Shown here: positions 17,077 through 25,277 of the stretch, one piece after another | Layout of the letters: each line of letters starts with the position of its first letter | Numbering within the stretch: position 1 is the stretch's first letter | Source: Caballeronia glathei | GTDB taxonomy: Bacteria; Pseudomonadota; Gammaproteobacteria; Burkholderiales; Burkholderiaceae | Length of the DNA: 64,000 bases | Assembly (NCBI RefSeq): GCF_000698595.1 | Contig: NZ_JFHC01000019.1 | Span: forward strand, 1-64,000 | Direction of reading: 5' to 3' | Notes under the pieces: generated by a model | Seen by the model: the letters and a program-made list of their open reading frames with translations, nothing else | The model's database searches: none | Told to the model about the DNA's origin: nothing | Program-made: the position numbers and the translations under genes

Positions 17077-17610
17077 ATGAGCATTGCCACGCCGTCCGCC
17101 GGCAACGCCACCCATCCGCCGCAAGGGTTGACTCCAACGCACGAGCAGATCGTGCGGCATCTGCGGCATGCAAGCGCCGTTGCCGAACGCGCGACCCTGC
17201 TTGGCCATCATCCCTTTGGCGCGATCCTCGTCGGACCCGATCAGGAAAGCGTGCTCATGGAGCAGGGCAATGTCGATACGGTGAATCACGCCGAAGCCGT
17301 CCTTGCCCGCGTTGCGGCGCTCAACTTCACGTCGCAGTATTTGTGGAGCTGCACGCTCTACACCACGGTCGAGCCATGCTGCATCTGCGCGGGAACGGCC
17401 TATTGGGCGAATATCGGCCGCGTCGTGTACGGCATGACCGAGGCGCGCCTGCTGGAGGCGACCGGCAATCACGCCGAGAATCCGACCATGAGCGTGTCGT
17501 CGCGCTATGTCTTCGACCACGGCCAGAAGGCCGTCGAACTGATCGGCCCGGTGGCGAAAGTGGAAGAGGAAGTGCTGCGCGTGCAACGGGCGTTCTGGGC
17601 GAAGCGCTAG
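17077..17610 (+). CDS. Nucleoside/nucleobase deaminase, cytidine deaminase-like fold
   Basis: 177 residues from the ATG at 17077, with GAAGGAG nine bases upstream. The zinc site of the CMP/dCMP deaminase fold is present: His71 with catalytic Glu73 (NHAEAVL) and Cys101/Cys104 in PCCICAG. This group includes guanine deaminases and tRNA adenosine deaminases. The PCxxC form and lone position suggest a free-nucleobase or nucleoside deaminase, not TadA, but this is not certain. It is convergent with the LprI-like gene, 32 bases away. Confidence 0.8.
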   Translation: MSIATPSAGNATHPPQGLTPTHEQIVRHLRHASAVAERATLLGHHPFGAILVGPDQESVLMEQGNVDTVNHAEAVLARVAALNFTSQYLWSCTLYTTVEPCCICAGTAYWANIGRVVYGMTEARLLEATGNHAENPTMSVSSRYVFDHGQKAVELIGPVAKVEEEVLRVQRAFWAKR

Positions 17611-17642
17611 CGGCCAGCGCCGTCCACGCCCTTCCGCTTGCG

Positions 17643-18044
17643 CTACTGCGAGCCGCAAGCCGTATCGCCTTCCTCGCAATGCAACTGGGCGTTCAGCACC
17701 TCGTTCTGTGCGTCGGTCAGCCCGGTCGCGCAACTTGCGTAAGCCAGGGCGTGCACGCTCCCGCCCGCGCTGCCGAGCGTGTTGAATGTGCATTGCGCGT
17801 CGCGGTATGCGATCCATGCACGCTCCGCTGCCTGCAGTTTCTGCTTGCCGGCGGCACTCGACTTCGCCAGAAGCGCGCGATACGTCTTGTTGAGTTGCGC
17901 GTCAGACGCCTTGAGCGCCTTGTCGGCGCAAGCAGTCATGCTTGCCTGATCGGTTGCATTGCTGCAATCGGCGCCGGCCGCAAGGGCATTCTGACTCGCT
18001 GCGAGCAAGCCGACGGCGAAGCAGACGATCGAGTGTCGAAACAT
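17643..18044 (-). CDS. Periplasmic LprI-like (DUF1311) protein
   Basis: 133 residues from the ATG at 18044, preceded by AAGGAG. A Sec signal peptide (IVCFAVGLLAASQNALA, cleavage near 22) is followed by the DUF1311/LprI-N pattern: a conserved Cys near the start (DCSNATDQASMTACAD), a LNKTYRALL helix, and AERAWIAYRDAQC. Two further cysteines sit at the C-terminus. Some members inhibit host lysozyme. Many have no known role. The real start excludes about 60 upstream residues that lack coding character. Confidence 0.8.
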   Translation of the reverse strand: MFRHSIVCFAVGLLAASQNALAAGADCSNATDQASMTACADKALKASDAQLNKTYRALLAKSSAAGKQKLQAAERAWIAYRDAQCTFNTLGSAGGSVHALAYASCATGLTDAQNEVLNAQLHCEEGDTACGSQ

Positions 18045-18701
18045 CGGATGAAGTCTCCTTGAACAAGCAAAGGGGTGGATGGGTCGGACCGGACACGCGA
18101 ACGTCATCGATGCGGATCGAACGCAGTCAGCATGCCGTTGCGGCGAGCATTCCAATACCACCGTTGAAACCGGCAGCAGACGAATTCTACGATTGGTCCA
18201 GCGAATGTGATTCGCGCAGGGAATGAACACCCGGGGGCGAATTTCTATTCCGTGACTCGAGCGGTGCCGTGCGGAAACGCTTTGCGAAAGGAGTAGCGAA
18301 GAGGATGCAGTTCAGCGCCGGGTGTCGGATAATGCCCGGCGGTGCGTCCATGCTGCGGACAAGTCAACAGGAGGAGCCTCCGATTAGCGCGATATCGTCG
18401 AACAAGGAGCCGCCCGCAGACCCGCGCGAGGCGTCGACCCCGGTCCGGAGAGGGTTCGAATGAGCGCGGCCGACTCTCGCGTAAAATCGGGATTTATGGG
18501 CCGTTTTAGCTGATCGCCCGCCTTGCGGAATGCACGCCCGGTGATGTCCCCGCGCGTTGGACATCGTTTCCCGCAGGCGGCATGCCGACGAGACCTATGC
18601 GGCCCCGGAGCTTCAGAGCGCAGTGCGTGCGCGACGAGCGCCATCTCAGGCGAGCGCGTATCCTGCTCCGTCATTCATAGCAAACTTACTTTCGATATCA
18701 G
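18045..18701. other. Intergenic region before the H-NS gene
   Basis: A 657-base region where several short open frames on both strands lack ribosome sites and recognisable motifs. It must contain the LprI-like gene promoter (near 18060-18200) and the H-NS promoter. A GGTTCGAAT stretch at about 18453 recalls a tRNA T-loop, but no acceptor or anticodon arms can be built around it. I see no gene here. Confidence 0.45.
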
Positions 18702-19061
18702 ATGGCATTTACAAGTCCGCAAGTTGCCGAATTGCTCGCGCAACGACAAGCACTCGAAGAACAACTGGATAAGGCGCGAGAAAGAGAAACGCGGCTCGCG
18801 CTGATCGAAATAGTCCAGAAAATGCGTGAATACGGCATCACGCTGCATGAACTGATCGGCAAGAAAGCGGTGGCCGAGCCGGCTGAGCCGGAAGGCGCGG
18901 TCAAGTATCGCGATCCCGCAACGGGGGCCACCTGGAGCGGAAGGGGACGGGCGCCGCGCTGGATCGTCGGGAAGAATCGCGACGACTTTGCCGTCTCCGG
19001 CAGGCCCGGTGGTCGGGCGGCGGCAATGTCGCAAGCATCGCTGTTTTCCGAAGGCGACTGA
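18702..19061 (+). CDS. H-NS-family nucleoid protein
   Basis: 119 residues. An N-terminal coiled-coil-like oligomerisation helix (LLAQRQALEEQLDKARERETR) is followed by a linker and the C-terminal DNA-binding motif YRDPATGATWSGRGRAPRWI (about 69-88), diagnostic of beta-proteobacterial H-NS/Bv3F types. The family binds curved AT-rich DNA and silences foreign genes. The ATG at 18702 has no strong ribosome site just upstream (TTCGATATCAG). It stands alone between a long gap and a convergent methyltransferase gene. Confidence 0.9.
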   Translation: MAFTSPQVAELLAQRQALEEQLDKARERETRLALIEIVQKMREYGITLHELIGKKAVAEPAEPEGAVKYRDPATGATWSGRGRAPRWIVGKNRDDFAVSGRPGGRAAAMSQASLFSEGD

Positions 19062-19098
19062 CGGCGATCCACCCGATCGCCTTCGCCTGGTGAACGCA

Positions 19099-20166
19099 TC
19101 AGCGCCGCACTTCGAGGATCAGGTTAAAGGGGGTTTGCGCCGCGCGCCGGAAGTGCGTGAACCCGGCTTTGCGAAACACCTCGGCAAGCCGGGCCTCTCC
19201 GGCTTGCGCGCCGAGGACGAGGTGCCCGCCCTCCGAGACCGCATGCGCGCAGCACAGCGTGGTCGAGGCCGAGTAGTAAAGCCGCGCCACCGGCGAGATG
19301 TTGTCTTCCACGCGATCGTTGGCAAACGGCTCGACCAGCATGACCGTGCCGCCGGGAGCGAGCACCTCGGCCGCGTGGCGGGCCGCGGCGACCGGATCGC
19401 CCAGATCGTGCAGGCAGTCGAAGAAGCAGATGAGCCCGTAGCCCCTGTCGGGGTAATCCACCGCGCGCGCCGTGTCGAAAGTGACCCGCGCCGCCACGCC
19501 TGCATCGGCGGCGAGCCGTTTTGCTTCGTCGATGGACCCGGCATGCGTATCGAAGCCGTGAAAGCGCGACTTCGGGAATGCCTGAGCCATCAGAAGGGTC
19601 GAGTGCCCGTATCCGCAGCCGACGTCGGCCACGGCGATGCCGGCAGCGAGTTGCGCCACGACGCCATCGAGCGCGGGCAGCCACTCCGGCAGCAGGCTGC
19701 CCCGGTATGCGTTGCGGTAGAAGGATGCGACTCCGCAGTAGAGCCTGCCATGGTGATCCCCCCACGCGACGCCGTTGCCGGTGCGGAATGCGTCGATGGC
19801 CTTGTCCTCGTCGAACCACATCGAAGCGGGCACGTTCCACGCATTGGGAATGTATACTGGGCTGTCTTCGTCGGCCAGAACGACGGCCTGCTCCGGGGAT
19901 AGTTCGTATGTTTCACTTGCCGCGTGATACTCGACGTAGCCGCCCGCGGCCTGCGCATTCAGCCACTCGCTCACATATCGCTCCACGCAGCCCGCACGTG
20001 CTGCCAGTTCCCTGGGACTGAGCGGACCGGCGCCCGCCATGGCCTTATAGAGGCCGAGCTTGCCGCCAAGGCTGACCATCACGCCGCCATAGCCGGCAGA
20101 AAGATCTCCGACGGCGCGCATGAGGAAGGATTCGAGCTTCGTCTGGTCGATTACGGGTGTGTCCAT
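19099..20166 (-). CDS. Class I SAM-dependent methyltransferase with N-terminal winged-helix domain
   Basis: 355 residues. The N-terminal part (about 15-100, GKLGLYKAMAGAGPLSPRELAARAG) resembles the winged-helix dimerisation domain of O-methyltransferases. The Rossmann part has motif I AVADVGCGYGHSTLLMAQ (about 180-197) and the acidic GFDTH strand end. The sequence GLICFFDCLHDLGDP is the post-II region. It probably methylates a small molecule. It is divergent from a GlxA-like regulator at 20401 across 234 bases, so that regulator may control it. Confidence 0.8.
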   Translation of the reverse strand: MDTPVIDQTKLESFLMRAVGDLSAGYGGVMVSLGGKLGLYKAMAGAGPLSPRELAARAGCVERYVSEWLNAQAAGGYVEYHAASETYELSPEQAVVLADEDSPVYIPNAWNVPASMWFDEDKAIDAFRTGNGVAWGDHHGRLYCGVASFYRNAYRGSLLPEWLPALDGVVAQLAAGIAVADVGCGYGHSTLLMAQAFPKSRFHGFDTHAGSIDEAKRLAADAGVAARVTFDTARAVDYPDRGYGLICFFDCLHDLGDPVAAARHAAEVLAPGGTVMLVEPFANDRVEDNISPVARLYYSASTTLCCAHAVSEGGHLVLGAQAGEARLAEVFRKAGFTHFRRAAQTPFNLILEVRR

Positions 20167-20400
20167 GGATTTCGCCTCCGCGTGTCATTTCAAGGGTTCC
20201 AGCCGACGTGCACAGATTCGCACGGAGCCCGACGCGGCGTCAGAGCCGGAATCGCCCAAAACCGGTTCGTTTGTGCCACGGCCAATACGCGCGACCGACC
20301 CGGAGCCTGCGGCGCAGAGCCCGTTTCGCGATTAGGTCGCGCCCGGCCGCCTGCAGGCTGGAGCGCCTTCCCGAGCGGGACTTCCGGGCAGCCACACGCG

Positions 20401-21438
20401 ATGACCCGAAAGTCAGTCCGCCTCGGATCGAATCCGTGCCACGTGAGCCTCGTCGCGCTGCCCGACGCGGTGGTATCCACGCTGACCGGCATCTTCGACG
20501 TCATGAACGCGTTCGCACTCATCGGCACGCCCGGCACGGGAGCGGGCGCACACGTGCCGTTTCACGTCGAGATCGTGGGCGAGGCGGTGGGTCCCCTCGA
20601 ACTGGCGAGCGGCGTCCCGATCAACGTGCAGCGTGCGATCGCCGGGATCGAGTCGAGCGACATCGTGATCGTTCCCTCGGTGCTGCTGCGCCCCGAAGGC
20701 TGGGAGAAGGGGCGCTATCCCGGCATGGTCGACTGGCTCCGCGCGATGCACCAGCGCGGCGCGATACTTTGCTCGGCCTGCTCGGGGATGTTTCTACTGG
20801 CGGAAACAGGCCTCTTCGACGGCAAGGACGCGACGGTGCACTTCGGCTACGCCCGTGCGTTCGCGAGCGCCTATCCGGCCGTGCCGATTCAGCCGGAACG
20901 CGTGCTCGTGATCGCGGGCGCGCGTGAAGAACTGGTGAGCTCGGGGGCGTCGATGAGCTGGCACGACCTCGTGCTCTACCTCATCGCGCGCTACGCCGGC
21001 GCGACCGCCGCGCAGGAGGTCGCCCGCATGTTCGCCCTGCAATGGCATCAGGACGGACTCACTCCGTTTATCGTCTTCGAAGGCAAGCGCGATCACGGCG
21101 ATGCCGACATCCAGCGTGCGCAGGAGTGGCTCGACAATCATTTCTCGGTCGCGCACCCGGTAGAGGAGATGATCAGGCGCTCACGGCTTGCCGAACGCAC
21201 CTTCAAGCGGCGCTTTACGCAGGCCACCGGTCTCACGCCGCTCGTGTATGTCCAGCGGCTTCGCATCGAGGATGCGAAGCGCAGGCTCGAGCGGACGGAG
21301 GCATCCATCGACGAAATCAGCTGGCGGGTCGGCTACGAAGACCCGGCTTTCTTCCGGCGCCTCTTCAAGCGCACGACGAGACTGACGCCGGGCGACTATC
21401 GCAAGCGCTTCCGGATTCCCGAATTCGCTCGTCCGTAG
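20401..21438 (+). CDS. GlxA-family transcriptional regulator (DJ-1/PfpI domain plus AraC helix-turn-helix)
   Basis: 345 residues from the ATG at 20401. A longer open frame upstream shows no coding character. The N-terminal DJ-1/PfpI-like domain (about 10-185) contains the nucleophile-elbow-like GAILCSACSGMFLLAETG. The C-terminal AraC/XylS domain (about 225-340) has two helix-turn-helices ending in SWRVGYEDPAFFRRLFKRTTRLTPGDYRKRF. Such regulators respond to small molecules. The divergent methyltransferase is the probable target. Confidence 0.85.
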   Translation: MTRKSVRLGSNPCHVSLVALPDAVVSTLTGIFDVMNAFALIGTPGTGAGAHVPFHVEIVGEAVGPLELASGVPINVQRAIAGIESSDIVIVPSVLLRPEGWEKGRYPGMVDWLRAMHQRGAILCSACSGMFLLAETGLFDGKDATVHFGYARAFASAYPAVPIQPERVLVIAGAREELVSSGASMSWHDLVLYLIARYAGATAAQEVARMFALQWHQDGLTPFIVFEGKRDHGDADIQRAQEWLDNHFSVAHPVEEMIRRSRLAERTFKRRFTQATGLTPLVYVQRLRIEDAKRRLERTEASIDEISWRVGYEDPAFFRRLFKRTTRLTPGDYRKRFRIPEFARP

Positions 21439-21464
21439 TGTCGGGCCCCGGCTGAGAATGCCCG

Positions 21465-22139
21465 CTACATGGCTTGCCACACGCATGGAGCCGGCCGGTT
21501 CTGTTCGCCACGATCTGCACGGTATGCAGCGGGTACTCTTCCGACCAGTATTCGCATGGCCTGATGCGCGCGCCACAGCCGGCTTTCGATCGTCTCGCTC
21601 GCCACGCCCAGGACTTCGGCCGCCTCGCCATGAGTGAGACCCTCGACTTCGACCAGCAGCATGACGATGCGTTGCGCTTCCGGGAGCCGATCCACTGCGC
21701 TGACAATCTGACGACTCATGCGGTCATGTTCCTGCGTGCAGGTGGCGTGATCCGCGAAGGCCTCGAACGATGCCTCGTCGCTTTCCATGTCACGCGCACG
21801 AATCCCGTTGATCCACATGTGGTAGAGGGTCGAGAGCAGCCACTTCAGTGCGGCGCGGTCCGGTCGCAATGGCTCGGCGCGTTCGGCCGCGCGCGCAATG
21901 GCTCGCTGCACCAGCTCTTCCGCGTCATGTCGATCGCGTGAAATGCGTAACGCGAAGGCCCACAATCGGGGCAGCATGTCCAGAAGCACGCTGCGCGAGT
22001 CGGGACTGTTCTTCGAAGGTGTTCCGGATGCGGCGTCCGGATTTTCTTGATCCAAAGGCGATCGCGTGCGTGTCGCCGCCATCGAATCGCATTTTCCTGT
22101 GCGTCCGTTACAGGCATCTTCCTGCCGGTGGGAGTCCAT
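21465..22139 (-). CDS. ECF-type RNA polymerase sigma factor
   Basis: 224 residues from the ATG at 22139, with GGAGAAG close upstream. Region 2 (LRISRDRHDAEELVQRAIARAA, about 64-85) and region 4 (LPEAQRIVMLLVEVEGLTHGEAAEVLGV, about 151-178) are clear, with no region 3, as in ECF sigmas. No anti-sigma factor gene is adjacent on either side. The next gene upstream on the same strand is a flavin oxidase. The C-terminal tail after region 4 is about 30 residues. Its trigger and regulon are unknown. Confidence 0.85.
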   Translation of the reverse strand: MDSHRQEDACNGRTGKCDSMAATRTRSPLDQENPDAASGTPSKNSPDSRSVLLDMLPRLWAFALRISRDRHDAEELVQRAIARAAERAEPLRPDRAALKWLLSTLYHMWINGIRARDMESDEASFEAFADHATCTQEHDRMSRQIVSAVDRLPEAQRIVMLLVEVEGLTHGEAAEVLGVASETIESRLWRAHQAMRILVGRVPAAYRADRGEQNRPAPCVWQAM

Positions 22140-22329
22140 GGTCTTCTCCTGTATTCTCCTGCCGGGCTACGCGGTCTGCAATGTGCATGGAACGAGCATG
22201 CGCAACCGCGTCGCCCGGAGATGCCTCGCAATGCCGATGCTCCCTTTGGTGAGGGACAACGGCGTCGGGCATCCATTGATATCGCGTTATGTTTGCAGAG
22301 GGTTGGAGTGCACGGCCAGCGGCCTGCAC

Positions 22330-23730
22330 TCATTGCGAGGCTGGGCGGGATGCGCGTGCAATCGAGCCGCCGTCCGGCAGCGGAATGGCGGCGCTGAAGA
22401 CGTTATCGGGATCGTAGTGCTGCTTGGCCTTGATCAGCCGTTGCGCATTGGCGCCATAGCTCTTCGCGATGCGGACCGCGTCGCCGCCAACAAGGAAGTT
22501 CGGATAGCCGCCGGGCAGGGCGGTTGCATCGAAGGCCTGACGGGTGGCTCGCGCCCACTGATGATGCCGCCCTGCCTCCGCGTTGTCCGACCGGTCAACG
22601 AACGCAGCGAGAATCTCGATCAGCACGTGGTCGCGGCGAAGGCCGAAGGCTGTCGCGTCCGCGGGCACGCGTGAGGCCGCCCCCTTGAATTCGTGAGTGA
22701 AGATGGCGCATCCCGGCGACACGGCCATCTGCATCGCATGGATGACAACGTCGATGGCGTCGCCGTCGAACGCGGGAAGCCAGCACGTCTCCATGAAGGT
22801 GCGTTGCCCGTTGACGACATACGCGTCGAACGCGGTGAGCGATGCGGCATAGGATGTCGTATCCACGGTGTTCGCAAGCAGCGTTCCCAGCTTGAGAAAG
22901 GGTGCGACCTGCGCGTCTCCCTCGGCGGGCAGGCCGCACCATGTCGGCACGACGAACGCGACGGGCGCGCCGTCCGGGCCGCCTATGCATCCGACCTGGA
23001 CGGTCAGATCCTCGGGCGCCGAGTTCGCAATGTCGGTGCAGCCTTGCAGGACGGCCCGGGCCTCGGAGAACGGGTAGACGAGCATGCCCGAGCGGACGCT
23101 GGGCACGCTGTGCAGCCGGTGGCGCATGGCGGTCACCACGCCGAAGTTGCCGCCGCCGCCACGCAACGCCCAGAAGAGTTCGGGCTCGTGGTCCGGATCT
23201 GCCAGCACGACGCGTCCGTCCGCGAGAACAACCTGCGCGGCGAGCAGGTTATCCAGCGCGAGCCCGAAGCGGCCGATCAGAGGCCCATAACCGCCGCCCA
23301 GTGTGAGCCCTGCCATGCCGACGGCTCCCACCGAGCCCGTCACGGCCGCAAGGTCATACGGTTCCGCCGCCGCGAGAATGCCCGAAGCGCGCACGCCTCC
23401 GGAGACGCGCGCGGAAAGGCGGTCCGGACTGACGAGGACGTCGTCCATGGCGCGCAGATCGATCACGATACCGCCGGCGAGCGCACGTCCGGCCCAGTCA
23501 TGGCCGCCGCCAAGGACCGAGAGCGGCAGTTGGCAATCGCGTGCGGCTTGAATGGCTGAGCGGACGTCGTCCGTGTTCCGGCAGTGGACCACCGCGCGCG
23601 GCAGGCGGCCGATCGGCTTTGACCAGATGGCCGTTGCGTTGTCGTATGCATTGTCGCCCGGCACCGACCAGCGCACGGGCGACTGCGCGCCTAGCCAGTG
23701 GCGCAACGTCTTGTCGATTGGATCAGTCAT
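22330..23730 (-). CDS. FAD-linked oxidase, berberine bridge enzyme-like
   Basis: 466 residues. The PCMH-type FAD domain covers about 40-215. The LGGGHDWAG motif puts a likely covalent FAD-attaching histidine at 77. The second cysteine attachment point of bicovalent BBE enzymes is not seen in GSVGAVGMAGLTLGGGYG (about 131-148), so a single covalent bond is predicted. A BBE C-terminal segment is present (about 400-455, AKQHYDPDNVFSA). Family members oxidise sugars, alkaloids or other alcohols with oxygen. It lies 190 bases upstream of the ECF sigma gene and 111 bases downstream of an AraC regulator. Substrate is unknown. Confidence 0.8.
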   Translation of the reverse strand: MTDPIDKTLRHWLGAQSPVRWSVPGDNAYDNATAIWSKPIGRLPRAVVHCRNTDDVRSAIQAARDCQLPLSVLGGGHDWAGRALAGGIVIDLRAMDDVLVSPDRLSARVSGGVRASGILAAAEPYDLAAVTGSVGAVGMAGLTLGGGYGPLIGRFGLALDNLLAAQVVLADGRVVLADPDHEPELFWALRGGGGNFGVVTAMRHRLHSVPSVRSGMLVYPFSEARAVLQGCTDIANSAPEDLTVQVGCIGGPDGAPVAFVVPTWCGLPAEGDAQVAPFLKLGTLLANTVDTTSYAASLTAFDAYVVNGQRTFMETCWLPAFDGDAIDVVIHAMQMAVSPGCAIFTHEFKGAASRVPADATAFGLRRDHVLIEILAAFVDRSDNAEAGRHHQWARATRQAFDATALPGGYPNFLVGGDAVRIAKSYGANAQRLIKAKQHYDPDNVFSAAIPLPDGGSIARASRPASQ

Positions 23731-23841
23731 GTTCCACTCCTGTAGATTGGCGGCGCGAACTCGATTGCCGAGCGCGTCGTGGACTCCAATCTAGGGAGAA
23801 CGGAGCAGCTGATCTTGAAGATTTCTGCTGTTTGATCCCGC

Positions 23842-24708
23842 TCAGGGGGCCAGTTGCCCGAGGGAGACACCGTGAACGCGCCGCACCCAGCGCGACAGGT
23901 GGCTCTGGTCGGCGAAGCCGGTACGGGCTGCGATTTCGGCGAAGCCAAAACGTCCGTCCCGAACGAGTTCGATCGCGCGTTGCAACCTGAGGTGCACGAC
24001 GTAGCGGTGCGGCGTCACACCAATCGAGCGCGTGAAGACGCGGGTGAAGTGAAACGGGCTGCGTCCTGCCAGTTGCGCGAGGGCCTCGACCCCGATCGGC
24101 TCGTCGAGGTGAGCGTGGACATAGTCTCTGAGCCGGTCGAGCATGTCTTTGCCCAGCATGCCCCGTGCACGGCTTTCGTACGCTGTCGTGTGGCGGACGA
24201 CCAGCGCGTCGATGAAGCGGCTGGCCACCTCGTTCCAGAAGAGCGGCCCGTTCGGATAGCCGTTCGCGCTTTCCAGTGCCAGGTTCCAGGCCAGATCGAG
24301 AAGGGCCTTGTCGTAGCCCGCCAGTTTTTCGATCAACCGTGCTTCGGGTGTCGAATCTTCTGCGGCTGCGAGCGCGAGCCTGCCCGGATCGATCACGACG
24401 AGAATGGCGTCGAGGCTTCCACTGGCGTCGGCGGCGCAGTCTATTCCCGCGGGACACACAGCGAGCGAACCCGCCGGCGGCGCATGATGAAGGACTCGTC
24501 CGGCCATGCGGCATTCAAAGGCCAATTGCTGCGACATCTGAAAGCAGACAAGGTGCTGCCGTAGCGTGGCGCTGAGGTGCGCTCCGCCGTGAAAGCGCAC
24601 GCTGAGGACGGAAACGCCGCTTTCGCCCGGCGCGCTGCCGCCGGCCAGTGTCGTGGGCATGCCTCCGTCTTCCTGCGCGAGATATAGGTCATCGGGTCCT
24701 GTCATCAT
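23842..24708 (-). CDS. AraC-family transcriptional regulator
   Basis: 288 residues from the ATG at 24708 (a second ATG follows at once at 24705). A longer open frame upstream is rejected as non-coding in character. The C-terminal AraC domain (about 185-285) shows LAQLAGRSPFHFTRVFTRSIGVTPHRYVVHLRLQRAIELV and FAEIAARTGFADQSHLSRWVRRVHG. The N-terminal half is a cupin-like sensor without a clear ligand motif. It is on the same strand as the flavin oxidase and ECF sigma genes downstream, and may control them. Confidence 0.85.
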   Translation of the reverse strand: MMTGPDDLYLAQEDGGMPTTLAGGSAPGESGVSVLSVRFHGGAHLSATLRQHLVCFQMSQQLAFECRMAGRVLHHAPPAGSLAVCPAGIDCAADASGSLDAILVVIDPGRLALAAAEDSTPEARLIEKLAGYDKALLDLAWNLALESANGYPNGPLFWNEVASRFIDALVVRHTTAYESRARGMLGKDMLDRLRDYVHAHLDEPIGVEALAQLAGRSPFHFTRVFTRSIGVTPHRYVVHLRLQRAIELVRDGRFGFAEIAARTGFADQSHLSRWVRRVHGVSLGQLAP

Positions 24709-25277
24709 GTCCCGCGGGTTGCCATGCGTGCTTCCTGCGGCTCGTTGCGGGAACAGCAGGCAGAGCCTGGTGACGAACGCGGAAGGTCGATAGGATGGGG
24801 CGGCGGCGCAAGGCTCACTCTGTGCCGCATCCTGACGAAACACCCTGTCGTGGCGATTTATTCCGTGTCTTTCGTGATGCGAATTGGTATGACGAAAGGC
24901 GGCAGGTCCTGCGAATAGCGCGTCGTGGCGCAAGCAGACGCGTCTTCACGTACATCCAGACGGCGCGAGCACGTTCTGCAAAGGCGCGTGCATGAAGTGC
25001 CTGCGCCTCCTGACGACGAGGGAGCCGCGACAGGGCTTGTCGTCTTCGAAGGTCCGGCTCTCGAAAAGGAGGGTGCCTAACGATTTCCCGGTATCGAGAC
25101 AGAGCGGACCGGCAATCATTCGTTCGGCACGGCCATCGCGCTGCTGACGAGCATTCATCCGACCGACGTGCAGGCGACGCTGTTTCTGATTCCCGCGTTG
25201 CGCGGGGTCGAACCGGAGTGAGGATCGGGAATGTAGCGTGCCGGCCGCCGTTTCCGGCGAGCCGGCACGGTGACCTG
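24709..25277. other. Intergenic region with possible decayed coding fragments
   Basis: A 569-base gap between the AraC gene and an MFS permease gene. On the plus strand from about 24964 one frame reads EHVLQRRVHEVPAPPDDEG and on to a TAA at 25078-25080. The same frame then reads ERTGNHSFGTAIALLTSIHP and on to a TGA at about 25219. Both have protein-like composition but neither has a start. They may be the remains of one gene broken by a stop. I do not recognise the family. The segment just upstream of ATG 24708 should contain the AraC promoter. Confidence 0.3.
25238..25268. terminator. Hairpin after the MFS permease gene
   Basis: GTGCCGGC (25238-25245) pairs with GCCGGCAC (25261-25268), and the inner CGCCG/CGGCG pair extends the stem to 13 pairs with one bulge around a TTTC loop. 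It begins ten bases past the permease stop on the minus strand. There is no T-run, so it may be a stabilising 3' hairpin instead of an intrinsic terminator. Confidence 0.45.

Noticed and set aside
16736-17173. Minus-strand open frame overlapping the deaminase start
   Set aside because: Overlaps a gene with clear zinc motifs and has no motif of its own.
18269-18463. Short plus-strand open frame before the H-NS gene
   Set aside because: No ribosome site, no recognisable motif, and composition not like neighbouring genes.
18440-18480. tRNA T-loop-like GGTTCGAAT sequence
   Set aside because: No matching acceptor stem or anticodon arm could be built in the flanking bases.
23842-24933. Longer N-terminus for the AraC regulator starting at 24933
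   Set aside because: The added residues have no domain match, and the gene starts well at 24708.
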